Assembly: GCA_913045395.1 (NCBI GenBank)
Contig: CAJWPV010000081.1
Coordinates: forward strand, 1-6,615
Direction: 5' to 3'
From: an uncultured Verrucomicrobiota bacterium
GTDB taxonomy: Bacteria; Verrucomicrobiota; Verrucomicrobiia; Limisphaerales; UBA1096
DNA: 6,615 nucleotides
Shown: positions 1 through 6,080 of the stretch, one piece after another
How the letters are laid out: each line of letters begins with the position of its first letter
Position numbering within the stretch: position 1 is the first letter of the stretch
The notes under the pieces: generated by a model
What the model saw: the letters and a program-made list of their open reading frames with translations, nothing else
Database searches by the model: none
What the model was told of the DNA's origin: nothing
Translations under genes and position numbers: made by a program

Positions 1-246
1 AGCCTGGCACATGAGCTGGCGCCGTGGAACATCACGGTCAACATGTTGTCGCCCGGCTGGATCCCGGTGGAGCGCCACGAGAACGATCCGCAGGAACTAA
101 AGGACGGCTACTTCGCCTCCATCCCGATGCAGCGCTGGGGCGTGCCGGAGGATCTGGCCGGCACGATCGTTTACCTCGCCAGCGAGGCGTCGTCGTTCGT
201 CACCGGCCAAAACATCCATGTCAACGGCGGCCTGACCGTTCACTGA
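1..246 (+). CDS. SDR-family oxidoreductase, C-terminal part (5' end outside window)
   Basis: The open frame enters from the left edge, and 81 codons plus TGA are visible out of about 250 expected. The fragment shows the classical short-chain dehydrogenase/reductase C-terminus. A helix with LAHELAPWNITVN, which normally follows the catalytic YxxxK, leads into SPGWIPVERH, the PG motif of the substrate loop. Then come RWGVPEDLAGTIVYLASE, FVTGQ and the terminal strand VNGGLTV. The Rossmann glycine motif and the catalytic Ser-Tyr-Lys lie upstream and cannot be checked. The family carries out NAD(P)-dependent oxidation or reduction of alcohols and carbonyls in the cytoplasm. The fragment resembles FabG/glucose-1-dehydrogenase-like members. 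Its position 35 bp before a sugar importer makes a sugar or sugar-acid dehydrogenase plausible, but that is inference. The exact substrate is not readable. Confidence 0.93.
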   Translation, partial: SLAHELAPWNITVNMLSPGWIPVERHENDPQELKDGYFASIPMQRWGVPEDLAGTIVYLASEASSFVTGQNIHVNGGLTVH

Positions 247-252
247 TTTTTT
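220..252 (+). terminator. Possible intrinsic terminator overlapping the SDR stop codon
   Basis: AACGG (223-227) pairs with CCGTT (236-240) across an 8-nt loop. After a C/C mismatch the stem gains two more pairs (G220-C243, T221-A242). A run of six T (247-252) follows 3 nt after the hairpin. The stem is short, so it may be a weak terminator or attenuator between the SDR gene and the transporter genes rather than a full stop. Confidence 0.38.
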
Positions 253-281
253 AACACAAACCAAAGACAACCCACTAAAAT

Positions 282-1337
282 ATGATTAAAAAACTGACAA
301 TGATGGCGGCCGCTGCTGCGGTTTTTGCAGCCGGCTGTGGCAAGCCAAGCGACGGCGATGGTGCCACTGAGGGAGGCGGAGCCAAGCCGAAGCATAAGAT
401 TGCCTATGTCACAAACGGCATCGATCCGTTCTGGGATTTGTGTGCCGCCGGCGTCAAGCAGGCGGAGAATGAACTGGGCGGCGTGGAGTGCGAGATCCAC
501 TTTCCGCCCAAGGGCCTAGCGGACCAGAAGAGCATCCTGGAAACCCTGTTGACCAAGGGAATCAAGGGCATCGCCGTGAGTCCGATCGATGCGGATGGAC
601 AAACGAAGTTCCTTAATGAGGTTGCCTCTGAAACTGTTTTGATCACGCACGATGCCGATGCGCCAAAGAGCAATCGCCAGGTTTACGTCGGCACCGACAA
701 CTACAAGGCCGGACGTGCGCTTGGCCAATTGGTGAAGGAGGCGATCCCGGACGGGGGCGAGGTGATGATCTTCGTCGGCCGATTGGAGCAGCTCAACGCC
801 CGCCAGCGGCGGCAGGGTGTCATCGACGAACTACTTGATCGGCCGCACCAAGTGCTTGGCCAAGTCAAGTTCGACGAAGTGGCCAAGGTGTTCAAGGGAG
901 ACAAATACACGGTCCTCGATACCCGTACCGACAACTTCGTGATGGACACCGCCAAGTCCAACGCCGAGGACGCCATCACCAAACACAAGGACTTGGCCTG
1001 TATGGTCGGTTTGTTTGCCTACAACCCGCCGCGCTGCCTGGCGGCGATCCGGGAAGCCGGCAAGCTGGGCCAGATCAAGGTCTGCGGTTTCGACGAGGAC
1101 GATGACTTGTTGCAGGCCATCAAGGACGGCCACGCGCAAGGCACCATCAGTCAACAGCCTTGGAAGTACGGCTACAACTCGGTGAAAGTTTTGAAGGCAA
1201 TTCTTGACGGCGATACCTCCGTGATTCCTGCGAATAAATTCATCGATGTAGGTTTCAAGGTGGTGACTTCCAAGAACATTGAAGCGTTTTGGAGCGAGAA
1301 ACGTAAGATGGCAGCGTTGGGTGCAAAGAAGGATTAA
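282..1337 (+). CDS. Sugar ABC transporter substrate-binding lipoprotein (COG1879 / periplasmic-binding-protein-like family)
   Basis: This 351-residue protein is the extracytoplasmic receptor that delivers substrate to the permease and ATPase encoded next. The N-terminus is a short lipoprotein signal: lysines at 3-4, a hydrophobic stretch at 5-17, then AAGC with the lipidated Cys at 19, followed by a flexible Gly/Glu-rich linker to about 35. The mature part is a type-I periplasmic binding fold. It has the first strand KIAYVTNGIDPFW (N45, D48, W51), ADQKSILETLLTKGIKGIAVSPID, ITHDADAP (D124, D126), VYVGTDNYKAGR, the ligand-contact stretch GRLEQLNARQRRQG (N172, R174), CGFDED (D271) and the hinge-side TISQQPWKYGY. 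These positions usually contact a pyranose or furanose, so a monosaccharide or sugar acid is likely; the exact ligand is unknown. No clear Shine-Dalgarno precedes the ATG; the leader is A-rich. The ATPase follows 2 bp after the stop. Confidence 0.93.
   Translation: MIKKLTMMAAAAAVFAAGCGKPSDGDGATEGGGAKPKHKIAYVTNGIDPFWDLCAAGVKQAENELGGVECEIHFPPKGLADQKSILETLLTKGIKGIAVSPIDADGQTKFLNEVASETVLITHDADAPKSNRQVYVGTDNYKAGRALGQLVKEAIPDGGEVMIFVGRLEQLNARQRRQGVIDELLDRPHQVLGQVKFDEVAKVFKGDKYTVLDTRTDNFVMDTAKSNAEDAITKHKDLACMVGLFAYNPPRCLAAIREAGKLGQIKVCGFDEDDDLLQAIKDGHAQGTISQQPWKYGYNSVKVLKAILDGDTSVIPANKFIDVGFKVVTSKNIEAFWSEKRKMAALGAKKD
1327..1333 (+). promoter_or_regulatory. Shine-Dalgarno site for the GTG-started ATPase
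   Basis: AGAAGGA lies 6 nt before the GTG at 1340, inside the last codons of the binding-protein gene. It supports GTG as the true start and implies translational coupling. It is the only strong Shine-Dalgarno match I see at an assigned start in this window. Confidence 0.75.
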
Positions 1338-1339
1338 CG

Positions 1340-2845
1340 GTGGACGCCCAACCATCGCTGCTGAAAGTCACCGCAATTGGAAAGCAGTTTCCGGGCGTGC
1401 AGGCACTGCACAATGTCGATCTCACCCTGAACCGGGGTGAGGTTTTGTCTTTGGTTGGCGAAAACGGCGCCGGTAAAAGCACGATGATGAAAATTCTCGC
1501 CGGGGTGCACACTCCGGATGCGGGAACCATCGAGCTTGACGGCAAGCCGATCCGTGCCAACTCCGTCCGGGAAGCGCAGGCGCACGGAATCGCACTGATA
1601 CACCAGGAGTTGAACCTCGCCGGTAACCTCGACATCGCGGCCAACATTTTTCTCGGCAATGAGCCGCACAAGGCCGGGTTCATCGATCGCAAAGATATCC
1701 ATGCCCAGGCGTCCAAACACCTGAAACGCGTGGGGCTGGCGTTCCCCACCGACACATTGGTGGCCGATCTGACGATTGGCCACCAGCAGTTGGTCGAGAT
1801 CGCAAAGGCGCTTTCGGTCGATGCACGGATCATCATCATGGACGAGCCGACCTCGAGTTTGGCGCAAAAGGAAACCGAAAACCTGTTCAAGGTGGTCAAT
1901 GACCTACGCTCGCAGGGTATCAGTATCATCTACATTTCACATCGCTTGGGCGAAGTGATCGAGTTGTCCGATCGGGTCTCCGTTTTGCGCGACGGCGAGA
2001 ACGCCGGCGAATTGGCTAGGGAGGAGATCAGCCACGACGCAATGGTCAAGCTGATGGTCGGCCGCGACTTGTCACAGTTTTACCAGCGTAATGCCACCGA
2101 ACCGGGCGAAGTGGTCATCGAGGCGAACCGGTTACGTACGTCGGCCCACCCGAATCGCGAATTGTCATTCTCTGTGCGTCAGGGCGAGATCGTTGGCATT
2201 GCCGGCCTGGTTGGGGCAGGGCGAACGGAGCTGTTGCAAACACTGTTTGGAATCACCCCCGCTGTCGGTGGCACGTTGAAACTGGACGGCAACAAGATTT
2301 TACCCAGGCGCCCGCTCGAGGCAATCATAGCCGGGATCGCTTTGGCCCCGGAAGACCGCAAACAACACGGCTTGGTTTCGGAAATGAGCGTACGCGAAAA
2401 CTCCAGCCTACCACGACTTCGCGTTGACCAAAAGGCCGGCATGATTGATTTTTCCGCTGAGACGAATGTGGCCAACGAGGCAGTCGAAAAGATGGACATC
2501 AAGACGCCGCACCTCGAGCAGGTTATCCAATACCTCTCGGGCGGCAACCAACAGAAAGTCGTGCTCGGCAAGTGGCTGGCGATGAACCCGCGCCTGCTAC
2601 TGCTGGACGAACCGACCCGTGGAATCGATGTCGGGTCAAAACAGGAAATTTACAAACTGATGGAAGAACTCGCCGCCAGTGGGGTGGCGATTCTGTTTGT
2701 CTCCAGCGAAATGGAGGAGGTGTTGGGCATGGCGGACCGGGTGTTGGTGATGCACGAGGGGGCGATCACCGGCGAGCTCGATCGCAACCAACTCAGCGAA
2801 GAAACCATCATGCAATTAGCCACCGACAACAAGGCGGCGGCCTGA
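1340..2845 (+). CDS. Sugar ABC transporter ATP-binding protein, RbsA/XylG/MglA type with two nucleotide-binding domains
   Basis: This 501-residue cytoplasmic ATPase powers sugar import. Two ABC domains lie in tandem, as usual for the RbsA class (about 500 residues). Domain 1 has Walker A GENGAGKST (40-48), Q-loop region IHQELNL, signature-like LTIGHQQ (144-150), Walker B IIIMDEPT (164-171) and H-loop His201. Domain 2 has the degenerate Walker A GLVGAGRT (289-296), with Arg in place of the P-loop Lys; EDRKQHGL; the strong signature LSGGNQQ (399-405); and Walker B LLLLDEPTRG (419-428) followed by IDVGSKQEIY. The weakened domain-2 P-loop and imperfect domain-1 signature are normal for this class and mean one competent ATP site per composite pair. 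The GTG start gives MDAQPSLLKV and sits 2 bp after the upstream stop, with a good ribosome-binding site. The sugar specificity cannot be told from this subunit. Confidence 0.96.
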   Translation: MDAQPSLLKVTAIGKQFPGVQALHNVDLTLNRGEVLSLVGENGAGKSTMMKILAGVHTPDAGTIELDGKPIRANSVREAQAHGIALIHQELNLAGNLDIAANIFLGNEPHKAGFIDRKDIHAQASKHLKRVGLAFPTDTLVADLTIGHQQLVEIAKALSVDARIIIMDEPTSSLAQKETENLFKVVNDLRSQGISIIYISHRLGEVIELSDRVSVLRDGENAGELAREEISHDAMVKLMVGRDLSQFYQRNATEPGEVVIEANRLRTSAHPNRELSFSVRQGEIVGIAGLVGAGRTELLQTLFGITPAVGGTLKLDGNKILPRRPLEAIIAGIALAPEDRKQHGLVSEMSVRENSSLPRLRVDQKAGMIDFSAETNVANEAVEKMDIKTPHLEQVIQYLSGGNQQKVVLGKWLAMNPRLLLLDEPTRGIDVGSKQEIYKLMEELAASGVAILFVSSEMEEVLGMADRVLVMHEGAITGELDRNQLSEETIMQLATDNKAAA

Positions 2846-2856
2846 TCGATACATCG

Positions 2857-3834
2857 ATGAAAAAAAACATACTCGGAATTTTAGGCCTATTCATTTTCAT
2901 CTTCATCTTCACCGCGTATTACAGTGAACCATTCCTCAGTGCCTACAACATGCAGAACCTCATCAAGTGGTCGAGCTTGTACGCGATCATGGGTATCGGT
3001 GTGGCGTTTGTGATCATCACAGGCGGCATCGACTTGTCGATCGGATCCGTCATTGGCTTGGTCGCATCACTCATGGCGTTGGCGATCAAAAAAGGATGGG
3101 ATCCAAATTTCGCCGTCGTGATGTTGCTTGGGCTGTCGCTTGGCATCGGGCTGATCCATGGGTTGTTGATTACCAAGGTGAAATTGCAGCCGTTCGTGGT
3201 GACTTTGTGCGGGTTGCTGGTCTATCGCGGAATCTCGCGTTGGATGACGGATAACCAAACCATGCAGTATCCGGGCACCGATAAATTGGATTCGCTGTTC
3301 AGTGGCAAGGTGTTGATGGGTTCCTTCGGGCTTCCTGCACCGTTGTTTTTCCTTATCGTCGTGGCGATTTTGGCCGCCATTTTCCTGAACCGAACCATCT
3401 GGGGGCGCTATCTTTTCGCCTTGGGAAACAACGAAGACGGCGCGCGTTACAGTGGCATCGAAACCGATCGATTGAAGATTGTTGCTTACGTGATTTGTTC
3501 CTTCCTCGCCGGCTTGTCCGGGCTTTTGTTTGCCTATGAACTCGACTCTGTGCAACCAGCCCAAACCGGTGAGTTTTACGAACTTTATGCTATAGCGGCT
3601 GCCGTGTTGGGGGGGTGCAGCTTGCGCGGAGGGCAGGGGACCATCCTCGGGGTGATCATCGCCGCGGCGGTCATTCGCCTGCTGCGAAACTCCATAAACC
3701 TGCTCGGCATCTCCACCCACCTTGAGTACGCCATCATCGGTATGGTGATCCTTTGCGGTGTCGCCGCCGATGAGATAATCAAGCGCGTGATGGCCAGGCG
3801 TCGCACCGCCCAGGTCACCACTGCCAGGAAATAA
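2857..3834 (+). CDS. Sugar ABC transporter permease, RbsC/XylH type
   Basis: This 325-residue inner-membrane protein forms the translocation channel, probably as a homodimer, since only one permease gene is present. I place the start at ATG 2857 (MKKNILGILGLF), 11 bp after the ATPase stop. The same frame is open back to 2572, but that stretch lies within the ATPase gene and reads as low-complexity shadow sequence. About ten hydrophobic segments are visible. They include residues 4-21, the segment with YAIMGIGVAFVIITGGI, LLGLSLGIGLIHGLL, FFLIVVAILAAIFL, VAYVICSFLAGLSGLLF and the last helix YAIIGMVILCGVAA. The cytoplasmic coupling motif ALGNNEDGARYSGI (188-201) and the conserved AIAAAVLGGCSLRGGQGT (ending at 262) are diagnostic of the RbsC branch. 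The length matches the family (about 320). No Shine-Dalgarno is visible, so it probably relies on coupling to the ATPase gene. Confidence 0.95.
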   Translation: MKKNILGILGLFIFIFIFTAYYSEPFLSAYNMQNLIKWSSLYAIMGIGVAFVIITGGIDLSIGSVIGLVASLMALAIKKGWDPNFAVVMLLGLSLGIGLIHGLLITKVKLQPFVVTLCGLLVYRGISRWMTDNQTMQYPGTDKLDSLFSGKVLMGSFGLPAPLFFLIVVAILAAIFLNRTIWGRYLFALGNNEDGARYSGIETDRLKIVAYVICSFLAGLSGLLFAYELDSVQPAQTGEFYELYAIAAAVLGGCSLRGGQGTILGVIIAAAVIRLLRNSINLLGISTHLEYAIIGMVILCGVAADEIIKRVMARRRTAQVTTARK

Positions 3835-3871
3835 AAGTCAAAGCTCAACCGCGGGTGCACGCCAAACGACG

Positions 3872-3898
3872 CGAATGAAGTATTCGTCCATTCGTTTT
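3872..3898 (+). terminator. Possible weak terminator after the transporter operon
   Basis: CGAATG (3872-3877) pairs with CATTCG (3889-3894), immediately followed by TTTT. A competing smaller hairpin uses CGAAT (3872-3876) with ATTCG (3882-3886). The T-run is short, so termination strength is doubtful. The location, 37 bp after the permease stop in a convergent gap, is where a terminator is expected. Confidence 0.3.
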
Positions 3899-3912
3899 CA
3901 TTCGAGGTTTGG

Positions 3913-3944
3913 AAAAAACTTCAACCCAAGCGTTATCGCTTCGG
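3913..3944 (-). terminator. Possible intrinsic terminator overlapping the DUF1028 stop codon
   Basis: Read on the minus strand, AAGCG and CGCTT pair around the loop ATAA, which contains the TAA stop. A G/G mismatch and two further C-G pairs extend the stem (hairpin 3944-3925). Six T follow at 3918-3913, after a 6-nt spacer. The spacer is longer than ideal, so this is a moderate candidate. Confidence 0.35.
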
Positions 3945-4721
3945 CGGATGTTCGTGGGCGTGTTTGTGGATCTTTTTGTGCAGGGTCAGGAGGCGGTGCA
4001 ACTCGATGATCGGTGTCTTGTGGTCGTCCACGCGCAAGTCGATGAACCGGTCGTTGCCCCCGGCGTAGCCTCCGTTTTTTCGCACCACGAGCAGCGCGGC
4101 CGATTGTCGACCGCGCGAGTCGCCACCGGCGTCCTGCCCCACCATCAACGCATCAACCAGCCAGTTGCACAGTCTGCCTTTGCCCTTCTTTTGTGACTGC
4201 TCGAAGCTGGTGGCCATGGCGTCCACGACCTCCTTGCCGGTAAGAATATTTCCCTGCGTGCAGAAGTTGGGTTTCTCGATGTGGCCGGCCCAGTCGTGAC
4301 AACCGCCTCCGGTGAAGGATGCACTGTTGCCCCTGGCATCGACGATGCCGAGTTGCCGTAAACGACGATCTTTGTCGATCGAGGTGAGAGCCTTCAACGT
4401 CTCTCTGGCCGTCTGGCCCTTGGTCAAGCGCTCCAGTCCCTCCGGTCCGTAGGTCACGTTGGCGTACGATTGAGTCGCGATGGCGCCGACGCCGGCCTTG
4501 GCCCACGGCACCACGCTGCCCACGGCGAAAAACTTGCTCTGCACCGCCACGCCAAGGTCGCCGGTTCGCGGGTCAAATCCCACGATCGAAAAGGTCGCCA
4601 CCGGGTTGGCTTTAGTTGCCACTTGGCCAAGCGGCTTGGCCAAGCCGGCCGGTGTAACAGCCAAACTTGCCAATCCTTGGCCGGCCTGTTTGAGAAACGT
4701 ACGCTGGGTGATCCGGTTCAC
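3933..4721 (-). CDS. DUF1028 family protein (putative Ntn-hydrolase fold) with Tat-like signal
   Basis: This 262-residue protein of unknown biochemical function spans the DUF1028 domain, which to my knowledge is grouped with the Ntn-hydrolase superfamily. Family landmarks are ATFSIVGFDPRTGDLGVAVQ (42-61), VPWAKAGVGAIATQS, YGPEGLERLTKG, LGIVDARG, SFTGGGCHDWAGH, the TQGNIL motif, and GGDSRGRQSAALLV. The end is DHKTPIIELHRLLTLH plus a His-rich tail (H248, 252, 254, 256, 258). I chose the GTG at 4721. It gives MNRITQRTFLKQAGQGLASL, a leader much like a twin-arginine signal (consensus RRxFLK) but with Gln for the first Arg. The longer ATG-started reading from 4847 would overlap the divergent aldolase gene and puts about 42 unrelated residues before the leader. 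Export is therefore likely but not certain. It stands alone on this strand between two + operons, and a role in peptide or amide hydrolysis is only a fold-based guess. Confidence 0.85.
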   Translation of the reverse strand: MNRITQRTFLKQAGQGLASLAVTPAGLAKPLGQVATKANPVATFSIVGFDPRTGDLGVAVQSKFFAVGSVVPWAKAGVGAIATQSYANVTYGPEGLERLTKGQTARETLKALTSIDKDRRLRQLGIVDARGNSASFTGGGCHDWAGHIEKPNFCTQGNILTGKEVVDAMATSFEQSQKKGKGRLCNWLVDALMVGQDAGGDSRGRQSAALLVVRKNGGYAGGNDRFIDLRVDDHKTPIIELHRLLTLHKKIHKHAHEHPPKR

Positions 4722-4827
4722 GCAGTCGATGCTATCCTCGCCACTGAAATGGATCGATCCCAAATCCGCGTCTGGCCTAGCCGGCGGCTTGTGTTTCGAG
4801 GGTGCGCCTTCTAATTTCTCTGCGCCG
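4722..4827. other. Divergent intergenic region between DUF1028 and aldolase genes
   Basis: These 106 bp separate two divergent starts, so promoters for both directions should lie here. The clearest sequence feature is a perfect 10-bp palindrome, GGATCGATCC, at 4751-4760. A weak -35/-10-like pair (TTGTGT at 4789, TAATTT at 4812, spacing 17) faces the aldolase but matches consensus poorly. No Shine-Dalgarno lies at a useful distance from ATG 4828. This interpretation depends on the GTG 4721 start of the minus-strand gene. Confidence 0.5.
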
Positions 4828-5607
4828 ATGCCCATCAAGACGCTCAAGCAAAAAATGGCCGAGGGACAGGAGGTTCGCGTAATGTCAATCAGCGCCTTTC
4901 CCAGTCCGAAACTTATCGAAGTCGCCGGAAAGTTCGGCGATCTTGACGGCGTATGGATTGATCAGGAGCACTCCGGGCTACCAAATCAGGAACTGGAGGT
5001 GCTCTTGTTGGCCTGCCGAGCTGCCGGGCTGGATGCCTTTGCGCGGGTGGCTCCGACCGATTACGCCACGGTGATGCGCCCGATGGAGGGCGGGGCGAGC
5101 GGCATCATGATGGCGCAGGTGCGCAGCGTCACCGAGGTCGAGCAGGCGGTTCGTTGGATGAAGTATCATCCGGTCGGCGAACGTGGCATGTTCCTCGGCA
5201 ATCATGAGGCGGAGTTTGGCGCCAAGCCGGCGCCTGAGCACGTGGCCGACAGCAACCGCGACCGCTGGACGCTGATCCAGATCGAGACCGCCGAGGCGGT
5301 GGAGTGCGTCGAGGGAATTGCCGCAGTCGATGGCGTTGATTGTTTGTTCGTCGGGCCAAGCGATCTTTCCAACAACCTTGGCAAGCCGGGCAACCCGATG
5401 GACCCGCATGTGCTGGATGCCATCGAGCGTATCGCCGCCGCGGCCAAGGCCAACGGCAAACCGTGGGGCGTCCTCTCCAAGACCGAGGAGTTCGCGCTCA
5501 AGTGCCGCGAGCTTGGCAGCCAGTTGTTCAGCATCGCCGGCGATTTGGATTATATCAACCGCGGCATCGCCGCGACCAAGTCGACCTTCCCGACATTTTT
5601 CTCATGA
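4828..5607 (+). CDS. HpcH/HpaI-family aldolase (2-keto-3-deoxy sugar acid / 4-hydroxy-2-oxo acid type)
   Basis: This 259-residue cytoplasmic TIM-barrel enzyme belongs to the class II, metal-dependent pyruvate aldolases, which cleave 2-keto-3-deoxy acids or related 4-hydroxy-2-oxo acids to pyruvate or an analogue plus an aldehyde. The active-site set is complete by comparison with E. coli HpaI. D45 and the base H48 lie in WIDQEHSG, R73 in FARVAP binds the keto acid, and the metal ligands are E153 (IQIET) and D179 (VGPSDLS). Other family marks are GGASGIMMAQV, KYHPVGERGM and the C-terminal stretch GKPWGVLSKT. ATG 4828 gives MPIKTLKQKMAEGQEV, a typical family start; the frame is open further upstream, but that part is non-homologous and overlaps the divergent gene. 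It overlaps the next gene by 4 bp (ATGA), so the two are probably translated together. Substrate is unknown. A sugar-acid role is inferred from the neighbouring importer and SDR. Confidence 0.93.
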   Translation: MPIKTLKQKMAEGQEVRVMSISAFPSPKLIEVAGKFGDLDGVWIDQEHSGLPNQELEVLLLACRAAGLDAFARVAPTDYATVMRPMEGGASGIMMAQVRSVTEVEQAVRWMKYHPVGERGMFLGNHEAEFGAKPAPEHVADSNRDRWTLIQIETAEAVECVEGIAAVDGVDCLFVGPSDLSNNLGKPGNPMDPHVLDAIERIAAAAKANGKPWGVLSKTEEFALKCRELGSQLFSIAGDLDYINRGIAATKSTFPTFFS

Positions 5608-6077
5608 GTGTTGAAGCAAAACTAACCGAACTGGGTATCGAGCTGCCGCCGCCTCCTCCGGCCGTGGCGGCGTACGAGCCGTGGATGCGCACCGGCAATC
5701 TTGTCTTCACCTCAGGCCAATTGCCGTGGCGGGATGGCGAGATGGCGTACTCCGGCCGATGCGGCGAGGAGATCACCGAGGATCAGGGCTACCAAGCGGC
5801 GCGGCAATGCGCCATCAATGCCATTGCACAGATCAAGGCGGCCGCCGGCGACCTGGACCGCGTGAAACGCATCGTGAAGGTGGACGGCTATGTGCACACC
5901 GCGCCCGGTTTTCGCGGCCACCCGCAGGTGCTCAACGGCGCGTCGGAGCTATTCAACTCCGTCTTCGGCGAACGCGGCCGCCACGCGCGCCTGGCCATCG
6001 GCGTCGACGAAATGCCGCTCAACGCCGCCGTGCAGATTTGTGTTACCGCCGAGATTGAGGATTACCCCATCTCCTGA
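5604..6077 (+). CDS. RidA/YjgF/YER057c/UK114-family protein (larger, about 150-residue subgroup)
   Basis: This 157-residue protein belongs to the Rid superfamily, whose best-known members hydrolyse reactive enamines and imines in the cytoplasm as trimers. Family marks are ELPPPPPAVAAYEPWMRTGN, LVFTSGQLPWRDG, the helix AARQCAINAIAQIKAAAGDL, VKRIVKVDGYVHT, HPQVLNGASELFNSVFG and the terminal HARLAIGVDEMPLNAAVQI. This fits the subgroup with the proline-rich N-terminus rather than the 128-residue archetype. The carboxylate-binding arginine of RidA (R105 in Salmonella and E. coli numbering) corresponds to R129. The glutamate 15 residues later in RidA (E120), thought to act on water, is Gln144 here, so archetypal deaminase activity is uncertain. 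The start overlaps the aldolase stop as ATGA, and the VOC gene begins 3 bp after its stop, so these genes form one operon. It may clear by-products of, or assist, the pathway containing the aldolase. Confidence 0.92.
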   Translation: MSVEAKLTELGIELPPPPPAVAAYEPWMRTGNLVFTSGQLPWRDGEMAYSGRCGEEITEDQGYQAARQCAINAIAQIKAAAGDLDRVKRIVKVDGYVHTAPGFRGHPQVLNGASELFNSVFGERGRHARLAIGVDEMPLNAAVQICVTAEIEDYPIS

Positions 6078-6080
6078 TCG

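Noticed and set aside
251..281. Promoter-like TTAACA and TAAAAT before the binding-protein gene
   Set aside because: The spacing is 19 bp and the implied transcription start would fall inside the coding sequence.
831..1355. Long antisense open frames opposite the transporter genes (also 1255-1929, 1334-1867, 3067-3720)
   Set aside because: They mirror the codon pattern of the sense genes in GC-rich DNA, and their translations show no recognisable domain.
2204..2229. Missing P-loop Lys in the ATPase second domain (GLVGAGRT)
   Set aside because: This is the normal state for RbsA/XylG/MglA-type double ATPases and not a sign of decay.
2843..2850. TGATCGAT repeated at the ATPase/permease and RidA/VOC junctions
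   Set aside because: It is just a TGA stop followed by TCGAT. The ATCGAT word is frequent across this window, so chance explains it.
2572..2856. In-frame 95-codon N-terminal extension of the permease
   Set aside because: It lies entirely inside the ATPase gene in another frame, is rich in Arg and Gly, and has no permease homology. ATG 2857 gives a normal-length RbsC protein.
4480..4827. In-frame 116-codon N-terminal extension of the aldolase
   Set aside because: It runs antisense to the DUF1028 gene and lacks aldolase features. The family start MPIKTLKQK matches ATG 4828.
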